Numbered from the stretch's first letter, positions 8,793 to 18,827 are shown. The stretch is DNA of 64,000 bases from Rummeliibacillus pycnus_A (GCF_044359855.1 NZ_CP132291.1:1426001-1490000), one strand, 5' to 3'. The notes: generated from the letters alone by a model not told the origin. A program made the numbers and translations.

Positions 8793-9057
8793 TCACTTCA
8801 TCCTTTAAATTTTTCAATTCTGTTTCTAGTATTTCTACTTGGTTTTTTAATTTCAAGTAATCGTTTACTGCATTACATGCAGTAAGGACGGCTAGCTTGG
8901 CACTGTCGAGGCTTGGATTTGCACGCTTAATCACACGCATTTGGTCGTCTACAGTTGCCGCTACAAATCGCATAAGTCCTGCTGATTCTGTCCCAACTAT
9001 ATTATAAGTTTGACCGAAGATTTCAACTGAAACCCGATTTTTTCGTTGCACAGACAT
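8785..9057 (-). CDS. zapA: Cell division protein ZapA
   Basis: ZapA stabilises the FtsZ ring at midcell. The 90-residue product has the small ZapA fold (VEIFGQTYNIVGTES) and a C-terminal coiled coil (YLKLKNQVEILETELKNLKDE) that forms the tetramer. It is the first gene of the zapA-cvpA-polX-mutS2-yshE cluster and is divergent from rnhC. The start follows AAAGGAGG. Confidence 0.93.
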   Translation of the reverse strand: MSVQRKNRVSVEIFGQTYNIVGTESAGLMRFVAATVDDQMRVIKRANPSLDSAKLAVLTACNAVNDYLKLKNQVEILETELKNLKDEVNG

Positions 9058-9088
9058 TGCCTCAACCTCCTTTAAAGTCCTATTTCTT

Positions 9089-9117
9089 ATGATAACATGA
9101 AGTGTTTAAGTTGTGAA
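9089..9117 (-). promoter_or_regulatory. Sigma-A promoter of zapA operon
   Basis: -35 TTCACA (9117-9112) is separated by 17 bp from -10 TATCAT (9094-9089), with a TG extension one base before the -10. It is the only good promoter in the 88-bp divergent gap. Confidence 0.65.
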
Positions 9118-9145
9118 TTATTTAAGAAGAAAGGAATTATAAAAT

Positions 9146-10081
9146 ATGTCTAATATTGTAATTAAACTAACCCCAAAGGTTCAAAAAGATGTTATGAACT
9201 ACTATTCTCAAAATATCGTAGAACGCAAAGCACCTGGTGTTATTTTTGCCGCAAAACTTGCTGACTGTGTGATCACTATCTATTCATCTGGTAAAGTAAT
9301 GTTCCAAGGTGGCGGATGTGAACGCGAAGCCAAACAGTGGAAAAATCAAGCAGAAGATACGCCTACTATGACGTTATCAAAAGGAGATACGTTGCCTAAA
9401 AACCTATCCTCTTTATCTGTAATTGGCTCTGATGAAACAGGAACGGGCGATTATTTTGGTCCTATTACAGTTGCTGCCGTCTATGTACCACAAGACAAAA
9501 TTGAATTGGTGAAAGAGTTAGGTGTCAAGGATTCTAAAATGTTATCAGATGATTATATGCTAAAAATCGCATCTGACCTAAAAGCTACTCTTCCTCACTG
9601 TGTGCTGACACTGCATAATGAAAAGTATAATCTTGTACAAGCCGCTGGCGCTTCTCAGGGTAAAATGAAAGCACAACTTCACAATCAAGCAATTGGCCGA
9701 CTTTTAGAAAAGATTGAACCTGAAAAACCGGAATATGTTCTAATTGATCAATTTGCTGAAAGAAAAACTTACTATAATTATCTTAAAAATGAAAAAGAAA
9801 TCGTTACAGAAAACGTGCTATTTGCCACAAAAGCAGAACAAATCCACCTTGCTGTAGCCGCTGCTTCTATTTTAGCTCGATGTGCCTTTTTATCGGAAAT
9901 GGACAAACTAAGTAAATTAATCGGCGTCACACTACCGAAAGGTGCAAGTCATAAAGTAGATGAAATAGCCGCCCAAATTTTACTTGCGCAAGGCGAAGAT
10001 GCTCTTCATAGTGTAACTAAGTGGCATTTTGCTAATACACAAAAAGCTTCTCACATTGCTTCTAAAAAGAGATTTAGATAG
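9146..10081 (+). CDS. rnhC: Ribonuclease HIII
   Basis: RNase HIII cuts the RNA strand of RNA-DNA hybrids. The 311-residue protein has an N-terminal TBP-like substrate domain (about 1-80) and a catalytic RNase H fold beginning SVIGSDETGTGDYFGP, which carries the D-E-G signature of the HII/HIII class. Further acidic residues are at VKDSK and LIDQF. It is transcribed divergently from zapA, as in B. subtilis. Confidence 0.95.
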   Translation: MSNIVIKLTPKVQKDVMNYYSQNIVERKAPGVIFAAKLADCVITIYSSGKVMFQGGGCEREAKQWKNQAEDTPTMTLSKGDTLPKNLSSLSVIGSDETGTGDYFGPITVAAVYVPQDKIELVKELGVKDSKMLSDDYMLKIASDLKATLPHCVLTLHNEKYNLVQAAGASQGKMKAQLHNQAIGRLLEKIEPEKPEYVLIDQFAERKTYYNYLKNEKEIVTENVLFATKAEQIHLAVAAASILARCAFLSEMDKLSKLIGVTLPKGASHKVDEIAAQILLAQGEDALHSVTKWHFANTQKASHIASKKRFR

Positions 10082-10170
10082 TATTTAACCTTTTCGAATT
10101 AGTCTTTGTTACTCTCAATTAGTATAGCTAACTATTATTGCAAAAATATAACCGTAATATTATTTTTCAA

Positions 10171-10220
10171 AAAAACATTTACAGTGTCAAAATCTTGAAT
10201 TAGATCTTGACACTGTAAAC
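10171..10220 (-). terminator. Second terminator-like hairpin beyond oppA
   Basis: Perfect 13-bp arms TTTACAGTGTCAA (10178-10190) and 10208-10220 enclose a 17-base loop. On the minus strand they are followed by a short spacer and seven T. It backs up the nearer terminator at 10240-10284. On the plus strand it lacks a T-run, so it is a poor terminator for rnhC. Confidence 0.6.
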
Positions 10221-10239
10221 CCATAGTTTCATAAAGTAA

Positions 10240-10284
10240 TAAATAAAAAAATGCCAATGGGAATTGAACTATTCTCCATTGGCA
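10240..10284 (-). terminator. Terminator of the opp operon
   Basis: Stem TGCCAATGG (10252-10260) with CCATTGGCA (10276-10284) is followed on the minus strand by seven T. It lies 45 bp beyond the oppA stop. The plus-strand side also has a T-rich flank, so it may stop rnhC transcripts too. Confidence 0.8.
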
Positions 10285-10328
10285 CTTTTAATTTTAGCTT
10301 TTAAATCATCTAATCTTCGTAGATTAAA

Positions 10329-12137
10329 TTATTTGCTTGATTTTACTGGTTCTTCAGCAGTTATTTCAACGTTTTGAAGATTATCTTTTGTATCTTTCAA
10401 ATAATCAATACTCCAATTTTTCACACGTTTGTTAATTGGAATCAATTCAGTACGGAAATACATTGGAATTACAGGAGCTTGTTCACTCATATAATTTTGC
10501 CAATTTTTGAATGCTTCCGCACGGTGAGCAGGATCTAAAGATGCTTCAGAATCGATATCATTTAACAAGGACGTTAAGTCATTAGAGACAAAGCGTGTAT
10601 AGCTAAATGGAGCCTCTTTCGAGTAGATTCCCATTGGAGATGGATTGGTACCTGTACCCCAAGCAGCCATATACATATCGATGTCCTTATCATCAGCTTT
10701 AACTTTATCGTAGAAGCTATTAAATTCGATTGTACGACCAGTTGTTAGCTGAACATCTAAGCCAACCTTTTTCCAGTTTTGAAGGTAAAATTGAACAATT
10801 TTTTCATCTTTATCAGATCCAGCAATTGCCGCTAACTGAATTGTGAATTTTTTACCATTTGGATCTTCACGAAGACCATCTTTATTTGTATCTTTGTACC
10901 CTGCTTCATCAAGTAATGATTTTGCCTTCTCTGGATCATATTTATATCCAGCTAAAGAATCATCATAGTAGGATGCAAACACTGGTGGAATTAGTGAATT
11001 CGCACGAGTTCGAAGGCCTTCATAATATACCTTTCCTACTTCTTCAATATTCATTGCGTAAGCAACTGCTTGACGTAATTTAACATTATTCATTTTTGCA
11101 TTTTCATTTGTTACGTTAACTTTTTCTTTTGTATCAAATTTACCTACTTTGAAACCAAGATAAGAATATGCTAATTCCGGACGACCCAATACATCGAGGT
11201 TATCTAAATCTTTAATAGATGCATAATCATTAGATGGATAGTTTGGTAATGTAACATCATACTTACCTGCTTTAAGTGCTGCTGCAATTGAAGTAGGTGG
11301 TACTACTTCAATAACTACTTTGTCTAATTTAGGCTTGCCTTTCCAGTAATTTTCATTTGCAACTAATTGAACAGATTCACCTTTTACAATTTTGTCAACT
11401 TTGAAAGCACCAAGTGTAACTGGATTTGTACGAACTGCATCAGATTTAACTAAATCTTTTACAGGAATGTCTTTTAATTGATGTTTTGGTGCTGCATAAG
11501 TCCATAGCCCATCACCACCAGAGTAGATTGCTGGTGAGATTTTTTTGAATGAAATTTCCATTGTGTAATCATCCACTTTTTTAATACCAGAAATATCTTT
11601 TGCTTTTCCGTTATGGTATTCAATTGCACCGATGATATTTTGTAAATCAGCATCATAACGAACCCCAGTATAGTCTTTATCCGCTATGATGTAGTATGGA
11701 TAAATTACATCATCGATTGTTAAAGGTTTACCGTCAGACCATTTAACACCTTTTTTTATCGTAACTGTTGCTTTTTTTGCTTTTTCATCAACAGTTAATT
11801 TACCTAAGCCAGTATCTGAAATTAGGAAATCTTCTTTTGTTTCAAATATTGAGTTTGTAACGAAATTTAAGATTTCTGCATCATATTGATCTTCATAAAG
11901 CTCCCATGAGAAAACCCCTTGGAAAGGTGAACTAGTTTGTAAAGCTACTCTTAAAGTTCCTCCTTTAACTGGATTGCCATCATTTTTTGCCTCACTTTTA
12001 AGTAAACTTGTGTCTACTTTTTCTTTTTCGCCTTTTTTTCCACCTTCTTTAGTATCTGAACCTGAGCCACCACATGCAGCTAGCGCAAGTACTAATGCAC
12101 AAACTAAAGAAAGTAAAAACCATTTCCTCTTCTTCAT
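10329..12137 (-). CDS. oppA: Oligopeptide ABC transporter, peptide-binding lipoprotein OppA
   Basis: This extracellular lipoprotein captures peptides for the Opp importer. The 602-residue precursor has a lipoprotein signal with lipobox LAAC (Cys22) followed by a Gly/Ser/Lys linker. It is an SBP_bac_5-type protein. Segments such as VKWSDGKPLTIDDV, RANSLIPPVFA, RTIEFNSFYDKV and AFKNWQNYMSEQAPVIPMYFR resemble lactococcal OppA more than B. subtilis AppA or OppA. It is the last gene of a D-F-B-C-A operon, again the lactococcal order, and is separated from oppC by 16 bp. Confidence 0.92.
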   Translation of the reverse strand: MKKRKWFLLSLVCALVLALAACGGSGSDTKEGGKKGEKEKVDTSLLKSEAKNDGNPVKGGTLRVALQTSSPFQGVFSWELYEDQYDAEILNFVTNSIFETKEDFLISDTGLGKLTVDEKAKKATVTIKKGVKWSDGKPLTIDDVIYPYYIIADKDYTGVRYDADLQNIIGAIEYHNGKAKDISGIKKVDDYTMEISFKKISPAIYSGGDGLWTYAAPKHQLKDIPVKDLVKSDAVRTNPVTLGAFKVDKIVKGESVQLVANENYWKGKPKLDKVVIEVVPPTSIAAALKAGKYDVTLPNYPSNDYASIKDLDNLDVLGRPELAYSYLGFKVGKFDTKEKVNVTNENAKMNNVKLRQAVAYAMNIEEVGKVYYEGLRTRANSLIPPVFASYYDDSLAGYKYDPEKAKSLLDEAGYKDTNKDGLREDPNGKKFTIQLAAIAGSDKDEKIVQFYLQNWKKVGLDVQLTTGRTIEFNSFYDKVKADDKDIDMYMAAWGTGTNPSPMGIYSKEAPFSYTRFVSNDLTSLLNDIDSEASLDPAHRAEAFKNWQNYMSEQAPVIPMYFRTELIPINKRVKNWSIDYLKDTKDNLQNVEITAEEPVKSSK

Positions 12138-12153
12138 CCAATCTCCTCCTTTG

Positions 12154-13056
12154 TTATCCTAATCTTTGTTTTGCATCTGCTGAACGGCGTAAAGCCTGCC
12201 CAACATAATTTATGCCTAACATCAATACTAATATTAATAATGATGCTGGTAACCATACCCACCACTTTTCAGATAATACCATTGGATTACTTGCATAACT
12301 TACAAGTGTTCCTAAACTAGGTGTTGTAGGTGGTAATCCAAATCCAAGGAATGATAACCCCGTTTCAATTCCTACATTACCTGCAAAGTTTAAAGTCATT
12401 TCTACAATTAAAATTGAGCTTAAATTTGGCATAATACCCTTAAACATTATGACAAAATCACTTGTCCCCATTGTTTTAGAAGCATTCACATAATCTCGTC
12501 TAGATTCAGATAATGCTTTACTTCGGACAAGCCTTGCCGTCCCAACCCATAAGAATAAACTCATGATTAATATAAAAGTGATTACATTGTATTTCGGAAC
12601 AATCGTTACGAAAACAATGATGATCATCAAAGTTGGTAGAGTCATAAAGAAATCAATCACACGCATAAATATATTATCAATCATACCGCCATAATAGCCG
12701 GTAATGATTCCAATTGCTATGCCTAGTATGCCAGTAATTATTGTGATGACTACAGCAATCGCCATGGAATTACGAGCACCGATGATTAGTTGTCCTAATA
12801 CATCGCTTCCCCCTTGGTCAGCACCTAGGAGAAAACCATTTGTACCTGGTTCAGCGAATTCATCTAATAAACTAATTTCCATTAATTTTTCTTGATCAAT
12901 GAATGGTGCCCATATGAATACGCCAATTATAATAAGTAATAATATGATTAGTGATAACATCGCAATTTTATCTTTTTTAAATTCACGCCAGATGACCTTA
13001 AAACCGGTTGCAGGCGTACTTTCAAGTTCAATTGTTCTTTCCTGTATTTTTTGCAT
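12154..13056 (-). CDS. oppC: Oligopeptide ABC transporter permease OppC
   Basis: This is an inner-membrane permease subunit of the peptide importer. The 300 residues include an N-terminal cytoplasmic tail, a first helix at about 34-52, an extracellular loop and the permease core. The ATPase-docking EAA region is near SESRRDYVNASKTMGTSDFVIMFKGIMPN. The N-terminal OppC_N domain and loop motif LLGADQGGSDVLGQLIIGARNS are typical of OppC/DppC. Confidence 0.93.
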   Translation of the reverse strand: MQKIQERTIELESTPATGFKVIWREFKKDKIAMLSLIILLLIIIGVFIWAPFIDQEKLMEISLLDEFAEPGTNGFLLGADQGGSDVLGQLIIGARNSMAIAVVITIITGILGIAIGIITGYYGGMIDNIFMRVIDFFMTLPTLMIIIVFVTIVPKYNVITFILIMSLFLWVGTARLVRSKALSESRRDYVNASKTMGTSDFVIMFKGIMPNLSSILIVEMTLNFAGNVGIETGLSFLGFGLPPTTPSLGTLVSYASNPMVLSEKWWVWLPASLLILVLMLGINYVGQALRRSADAKQRLG

Positions 13057-13091
13057 TTCATGTCACCTCTCCTTAACAATTATTATGGTTT

Positions 13092-14054
13092 TTAATCTAT
13101 TCGAATTCTTGGATCGACAATACTCATAATAATGTCGGATAATAGACTACCCAATAATGTTAAGAAGCCAAATAACAATACAAGTGTTGTGATAACACTA
13201 TAATCTCGAGCCGAAATCGCTTGTATAAATAATTGGCCCATACCTGGATAACCAAAGATTGTCTCAATGAATACCGAACCGCCAAGTAACCCAGTAATCG
13301 TGAAACCTAAGAATGCTGCGATTGGCAAAAGTGAATTTCGGAATATGTGACGAGAATATACCTTGCGCATCGGAATACCTTTACTCCGCGCAGTTTTTAC
13401 ATAATCCTGTGTCTTTGCATCAATGATCTCTGAACGTAAGTATTGAATAACCCCTGTTGTACCAAGTAATGCATAAGTAATAGCTGGTAAAAGTAGATGA
13501 TAAATCTTACTCCAGTAGTATCCGAAAGTTCCTGGATCGTATTTAACATCAACAGTCCCAGAGGTTGGGAACCAAGTAAATTGATATCCGAAAATAAATA
13601 AGAAAATTAATGATAGTACGAATGTTGGAACTGCGTAACTTATAAAGCTATAAAGTACAACTGATTTATCAAACAATGAGTTTTGATAGCGACCTGCCAA
13701 AACTCCTAGTGGAATAGCAATCAAATATACTAAGATAACGCTTAGTAAGGATAACCATAATGTGTTCAAACCACGTTCACCAATGAGTGAGGCAACACTC
13801 ATTTTAAATGAGTAGCTATCGCCAAAATCTCCATGGAAAGCATTTGAAATCCAATGCCAATACTGTACATACCATGGATCATAAAATCCTGCTGCTTGCC
13901 GTAATTCTTCAATTCTGTTTGGGTCCGTTTGTGGTGTGATCAATCCAGTAAATGGATCCCCCGGCATGAATTTCGCCATGATAAATATAAGCAAACTAAG
14001 TACAAATAGCTGCGGAATCATAACTAATACCCGTCTAATAATCGTCTTCCACAT
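13092..14054 (-). CDS. oppB: Oligopeptide ABC transporter permease OppB
   Basis: The partner permease of OppC has 320 residues and six predicted membrane helices. The N-terminal motif is IRRVLVMIPQLFVLSLLIFIMAKFMPGDP, and the EAA-type loop is DAKTQDYVKTARSKGIPMRKVYSRHIFRNSLLP. It begins one base after the oppF stop and is followed 35 bp later by oppC. Confidence 0.94.
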   Translation of the reverse strand: MWKTIIRRVLVMIPQLFVLSLLIFIMAKFMPGDPFTGLITPQTDPNRIEELRQAAGFYDPWYVQYWHWISNAFHGDFGDSYSFKMSVASLIGERGLNTLWLSLLSVILVYLIAIPLGVLAGRYQNSLFDKSVVLYSFISYAVPTFVLSLIFLFIFGYQFTWFPTSGTVDVKYDPGTFGYYWSKIYHLLLPAITYALLGTTGVIQYLRSEIIDAKTQDYVKTARSKGIPMRKVYSRHIFRNSLLPIAAFLGFTITGLLGGSVFIETIFGYPGMGQLFIQAISARDYSVITTLVLLFGFLTLLGSLLSDIIMSIVDPRIRID

Positions 14055-14055
14055 A

Positions 14056-15003
14056 CTACATTCCCCCTTTCTCAGTTGCCATCATTGCAACACTATGCCT
14101 AGAGGAAACTTCTTTTAGTGGATATACTTTACCATTTTCATCGTAATATTTGTGCTGATCTTCGCGATAAGCATCCTCAACTCTTTGTCGAACTTTTTTA
14201 CGTTCTATTCTGGTCTCTGGTTCAATATTTGGAATCGCAGATAATAAACGATTCGTATAAATATGACGAGGATCTTGATAAATATCCTCTCTAGATCCAG
14301 TTTCAACAAAACGCCCCTTATACATTATGGAAATATGGTCACACATATGTCGTACTACACCTAAATCATGTGATATAAATAAGTAACTAAGACCGTACTC
14401 TGTTTGAATATCCTTCATGAAGTTTAGCACTTGAGCTTGTACAGATAAGTCAAGGGCTGATACAGGTTCATCCGCAATAATCATCTTCGGATTACATGCA
14501 ACAGCTCTTGCAATACCTAGACGTTGACGTTGACCCCCTGAGAATTCATGGGGATACTTGTACATCGCTTCTTCTGACATACCGACAATTTCTAATAGTT
14601 CAATTATGCGTTTTCGCTCTTCCTTATCACTCATATTGGTAAAGTTACGAATAGGTTCAGCAATAATATCCATTACTCGTTTTCGTGGATTCATACTCGA
14701 AGAAGAATCTTGGAAAATCATTTGGATATCTCGGTTATAAGCACTATTTCGTTTTCGTCTTTGATTTGTTACATCTTCACCCTCATATATGATTTGACCA
14801 GATGTAATTTTTTCTAAACCGATAATAGCTTTACCTGTGGTTGATTTACCAGAACCAGATTCACCTACAAGTCCATATGTTTTACCCTTTTCAAATTCCA
14901 TTGATACACCATCAACTGCGTACACATAATCAACAACTGAGTTAAAAAACCCTCCACGGATCGGATAGTGTACACATAGGTCTTTAATTTGCATAAAGCT
15001 CAT
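14056..15003 (-). CDS. oppF: Oligopeptide ABC transporter ATPase OppF
   Basis: This is one of the two ATPases of the importer. With the ATG at 15003 the product is 315 residues: Walker A GESGSGKST (47-55), signature SGGQRQRLGIARA and Walker B MIIADEPVSALD. That start follows a strong AAGGAGGGTG site and overlaps the oppD end by 20 bp. The frame is open further upstream to 15189, but that extension lies inside oppD and carries no homology. Confidence 0.94.
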   Translation of the reverse strand: MSFMQIKDLCVHYPIRGGFFNSVVDYVYAVDGVSMEFEKGKTYGLVGESGSGKSTTGKAIIGLEKITSGQIIYEGEDVTNQRRKRNSAYNRDIQMIFQDSSSSMNPRKRVMDIIAEPIRNFTNMSDKEERKRIIELLEIVGMSEEAMYKYPHEFSGGQRQRLGIARAVACNPKMIIADEPVSALDLSVQAQVLNFMKDIQTEYGLSYLFISHDLGVVRHMCDHISIMYKGRFVETGSREDIYQDPRHIYTNRLLSAIPNIEPETRIERKKVRQRVEDAYREDQHKYYDENGKVYPLKEVSSRHSVAMMATEKGGM

Positions 15004-16012
15004 TAGATGCACCCTCCTTTTTACCTTGAAAGTGGAAATGTTTCCAACAGGTACATCGAACAAAATGCCCCGGAGTAATTTCATGTAATTGTGGTTTTTC
15101 CTCATGTGCATCTTGAGAAATCCATGGAATACGAGCTGAAAAACGACAGCCAGTTCTAGGTAATTTCGTAAGCGATGGTACCATCCCATGAATTACTTCT
15201 AGACGCTCCATCTCACCATTAACTTGTGGAATAGAATTTAATAAAGAGCGTGTGTATGGATGTTTTGGATTTTTGAATAGCTCCTCAACTGGTGCTATTT
15301 CAATAATTTCTGCAGCATACATCACAGCTACACGATCCGCTACTTCTGCTACTACTCCTAAGTCATGCGTTATTAAAATAATACCTGCAGATGTTTCATC
15401 TTGTAATTCTTTAAGTAAATCTAATATTTGTGCTTGAATCGTAACATCAAGTGCGGTTGTTGGTTCATCTGCAATCATTATCTTTGGTTTACACGCTATT
15501 GCAATAGCAATCATTACACGCTGACGCATACCACCTGATAACTGGTGTGGGAATTGTTTAGCCACCAGTTCTGGTTTTGCAATACCTACTTGATTTAATA
15601 GTTCTAATACACGTTCTTTGCGTTGCTTTTCATTTAATTTTGTATGGTATACTAATGTTTCTTCAATTTGATCCCCAATTCTCATTAATGGATTTAACGC
15701 AGAAAGCGGATCTTGGAAGATGAAACCAATATCATTTCCTCGGATATCATTTAACTCATCTTCTTTAAAATTCACAATATTACGTCCGTTATATAAAATT
15801 TCACCTGTAACCTTTGTGTTTCCTGGAGGGTGTAGCCCAACAATCGAAGTTGCCAACGTGCTTTTTCCACATCCAGATTCCCCCACAATTGCAAGTACTT
15901 CATTTTCTTTTAATGTAAGTGATACATCTTCCACTGCGTCATAATAACGATCTTTAATTCTGAAACTAGTATGTAGATTATTAATGTTCAGTATATTATC
16001 AGATGTTTTCAT
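14984..16012 (-). CDS. oppD: Oligopeptide ABC transporter ATPase OppD
   Basis: This is the first gene of the oppDFBCA operon. The 342 residues have Walker A GESGCGKST (44-52), signature LSGGMRQRVMIAIA and Walker B IMIADEPTTALD. The C-terminal oligopeptide-transport extension contains three Cys (GCRFSARI, VRCTCWKH). The ATG follows AGGAAGGAG. Confidence 0.94.
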   Translation of the reverse strand: MKTSDNILNINNLHTSFRIKDRYYDAVEDVSLTLKENEVLAIVGESGCGKSTLATSIVGLHPPGNTKVTGEILYNGRNIVNFKEDELNDIRGNDIGFIFQDPLSALNPLMRIGDQIEETLVYHTKLNEKQRKERVLELLNQVGIAKPELVAKQFPHQLSGGMRQRVMIAIAIACKPKIMIADEPTTALDVTIQAQILDLLKELQDETSAGIILITHDLGVVAEVADRVAVMYAAEIIEIAPVEELFKNPKHPYTRSLLNSIPQVNGEMERLEVIHGMVPSLTKLPRTGCRFSARIPWISQDAHEEKPQLHEITPGHFVRCTCWKHFHFQGKKEGASNELYAN

Positions 16013-16132
16013 ATGTATGCTCCTTCCTAAACAAAATTGAAAATTTAGAATTTTTTGTTTAATATTCTGTGAGTCGTCACGCAGTCTGCAAATACGAGAT
16101 ATTTCGATTCTCTAAATTTATTATTTTTTATT

Positions 16133-16160
16133 AATATAACATAATTTACAAAATTGTCTA
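16133..16160 (-). promoter_or_regulatory. Likely opp operon promoter
   Basis: -35 TAGACA (16160-16155), 16-bp spacer and -10 TATATT (16138-16133) with a TG extension lie about 120 bp upstream of oppD. A second candidate, extended -10 TGCTATAAT, is at 16252-16244. It lacks a good -35. Confidence 0.5.
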
Positions 16161-16369
16161 TATTTTTTAACAAAATGTTTACAATTTTATTTACTTTCTA
16201 AATATATTAGTATTTTCCGTGAAGTCTGACAACTCTTTTTGACATTATAGCATATCGATATAATATAACAAACAATTAATTACTCATGTTTAATAAATTC
16301 CTAATATTAATATATATATTCATATTATGTGAGATTATATTACAAAATACAGAATTTGTATAAAAATAA

Positions 16370-16405
16370 GCAAAAAAGGTGGTAGCGAATAATCGCTACC
16401 ACCTT
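16370..16405 (-). terminator. Terminator of pheST
   Basis: A perfect 13-bp stem AAGGTGGTAGCGA (16376-16388) with 16393-16405 and a 4-base loop is followed on the minus strand by TTTTTT. It lies just beyond the pheT stop. The rest of the 410-bp gap up to oppD is AT-rich and holds the opp promoters. Confidence 0.9.
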
Positions 16406-16421
16406 AATTGATTTAGTTATT

Positions 16422-18827
16422 TTAACGAAGTTCTACACCGGATTCAGTAAGAGCTGCCACTACTTTGTCATGTGCAGCTACTACTTCTTCATCAGTAAGT
16501 GTTCGTTCTGGAGTGAAGTAAGTTAGTGTGAAGGCAACTGATTTTTTGCCTTGTGCCATTTTTTCTCCTTCATAAAGGTCGAATACACTTACATCTTTCA
16601 ACAGTTTGCCGCCTGCTTTACGGATGATACTTTCTAAATCTGCCGCTTTTGTCGCACGATCAACAACTAATGCAATATCACGTGAAATAGATGGGAAACG
16701 AGGAACTGGAACATATACTAACGGTTCAATAGAAGCTGCAAGAATTACTTCTAGGCTTAATTCCATAACATACGTTTCTTTGATACCATTTGCTTTTTGT
16801 TCTGCAGGATGTAATTGACCTAAGAAACCGATACGAGCACCATCTAATAGGATATTCGCTGTACGGCCTGGATGTAAGCCATCTACTACTGCCGTTTCAT
16901 ATGCAACACGATCTGTTAAGTCAAGTTTTGCAAACAATGCTTCTAAGATTCCTTTTAATACAAAGAAATCAACTTTTTTGTGTTCGCCTTGCCAAGCATG
17001 ATTAACCCAATCTCCAGTCATTACAGCTGCTATATGTTCTTCTTCACGCGGAAGACCTTCTTCTGTTTTACCTAAGAATACAGAACCTACCTCATATAGC
17101 GTTACAGAATCTTGTTGACGTGAAACATTGTAACTAGCTGCTTCGATTAGGTGTGGAAGAATACTTTGACGTAATGTACTCCGTTCTTCACTCATTGGCA
17201 TTAACAGTCGAGTTGTTGATGCTGTTTCTAATGCATATTTTTGTGAAAGTTCATCAGAAGTAAGTGAATAAGTTAGGGCTTGGTATAGACCTGAACCTTG
17301 CAGTTGGTGATGAACAATACGACGTTTTGCTTGATATGGATTTAAACCACCTGCTTTTGCTTCACTTACAGGAAGTGTTGCCGGAATTTCATCATAGCCG
17401 TGTAAACGTGCAATTTCTTCTACGATATCCTCTTCGATTTTGATATCCTGACGTCGTGTAGGCGCATCAATATAAAGACGACCATTCGCTGTTTCGACAT
17501 TAAAATTCAAACGATTTAAAATGGATACCATTTCATTTAAAGAAATTTTCATACCTAAACGTGCATTGACAAAGTCAGGTGACACAACAACTTTTGAAGG
17601 TGTTTTATCTAATTCATCAAAAACTACAGAACCTGATAATACTTCCCCACCTGCTAGTTCAGCTAACATTTGAGCGGCACGTTCTGCTGCAGGAATCACA
17701 CGGTTTGGATCGATACCTTTTTCATAGCGAGCGCTCGCTTCACTACGTAAGCCAAGGTCCTTAGCCGTGTAGCGAACTGATAAACCATCGAAATAAGCTG
17801 ACTCAATAACAACCGTTGTTGTTTTTTCAGTTACTTCAGAATCAAGTCCACCCATTACACCAGCTACTGCAACTGGCTCTTTACCATTTGTGATGACAAG
17901 GTTTTTTGTATTTAATACACGATCTTGATCATCTAATGTTTTAATTTGCTCGCCATCACTAGCTAAGCGAACAACGATTTCACCTGTGCCTAGTGCATCA
18001 TAGTCAAATGCATGTAACGGTTGACCATATTCCATCAAAATGTAGTTTGTAATATCAACTACATTGTTGTGCGGACGAACACCTGCAGCCATTAAACGTT
18101 GTTGTAACCACATTGGAGATTCTGCAATTTTAACGTTTTTAACAACTTTTGCTGTGTACATTGGGTTTACTTCAGGTGCTTCAACACGTACCTTTAAGAC
18201 ATCTTCTGCTTTTTCAGTAGATTCTTCATGTGTTGTTTCTGGAAGTTTGATGTCTTCAGAAAGAATTGCTGCAACTTCATAAGCAACACCTAACATACTC
18301 ATTGCATCTGAACGGTTTGGTGTTAAGCCTAATTCAAGGACAACATCATCTAATCCTAATGCTTCAATGGCATCAGTACCAACTGGTGTTTCTTCAGGTA
18401 ATACATAAATTCCATCTGCGTATTTTTTAGCTACTACTTTACCATCGATGCCTAGTTCTTGTAGTGAGCAAATCATACCGTTTGATACTTCACCACGAAG
18501 TTTGCCTTTTTTAATCTTTTTACCACCAACGTAGCCATTTGGACGAACAGCAACGATTTTTTGACCTTCTGCAACATTTGGAGCACCACAAACAATTTGT
18601 GAAAGCTCTTCTTCAGCGAAATCTACTTGGCAAATATTTAAGTGGTCTGAATCAGGATGTTTTTTAATTTCTTTGATCTGACCGACCATTAATTTTTTAA
18701 GACCTTTTGAAAGGTGATGTACATCTTCTACTTCAATCCCTGAACGGGTAATTTTTTCTGCTAAAACTTCAGGTTCTAAACCCTGTAAATCGACATATTG
18801 TGACAACCATTTTAAAGATACTAGCAT
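16422..18827 (-). CDS. pheT: Phenylalanyl-tRNA synthetase beta subunit
   Basis: PheT is the large subunit of the alpha2-beta2 enzyme that charges tRNA-Phe. At 801 residues it has the full bacterial architecture. The N-terminal EMAP-type tRNA-binding domain (about 40-155) contains HPDSDHLNICQVDF. Next come the B3/B4 editing domain (about 205-400), B5, a catalytic-like domain and the C-terminal ferredoxin-like anticodon-binding domain (about 708-801, VPRFPSISRDIALVVD). It starts 12 bp after pheS. Confidence 0.97.
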   Translation of the reverse strand: MLVSLKWLSQYVDLQGLEPEVLAEKITRSGIEVEDVHHLSKGLKKLMVGQIKEIKKHPDSDHLNICQVDFAEEELSQIVCGAPNVAEGQKIVAVRPNGYVGGKKIKKGKLRGEVSNGMICSLQELGIDGKVVAKKYADGIYVLPEETPVGTDAIEALGLDDVVLELGLTPNRSDAMSMLGVAYEVAAILSEDIKLPETTHEESTEKAEDVLKVRVEAPEVNPMYTAKVVKNVKIAESPMWLQQRLMAAGVRPHNNVVDITNYILMEYGQPLHAFDYDALGTGEIVVRLASDGEQIKTLDDQDRVLNTKNLVITNGKEPVAVAGVMGGLDSEVTEKTTTVVIESAYFDGLSVRYTAKDLGLRSEASARYEKGIDPNRVIPAAERAAQMLAELAGGEVLSGSVVFDELDKTPSKVVVSPDFVNARLGMKISLNEMVSILNRLNFNVETANGRLYIDAPTRRQDIKIEEDIVEEIARLHGYDEIPATLPVSEAKAGGLNPYQAKRRIVHHQLQGSGLYQALTYSLTSDELSQKYALETASTTRLLMPMSEERSTLRQSILPHLIEAASYNVSRQQDSVTLYEVGSVFLGKTEEGLPREEEHIAAVMTGDWVNHAWQGEHKKVDFFVLKGILEALFAKLDLTDRVAYETAVVDGLHPGRTANILLDGARIGFLGQLHPAEQKANGIKETYVMELSLEVILAASIEPLVYVPVPRFPSISRDIALVVDRATKAADLESIIRKAGGKLLKDVSVFDLYEGEKMAQGKKSVAFTLTYFTPERTLTDEEVVAAHDKVVAALTESGVELR

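Noticed and set aside
14056..15189. Longer OppF start at 15189
   Set aside because: The extra 62 residues lie wholly inside oppD and lack homology; ATG 15003 has a strong ribosome site.
16026..16075. Possible CodY box upstream of oppD
   Set aside because: The best alignment to AATTTTCWGAAAATT reaches only about 10 of 15 matches in a very AT-rich stretch.
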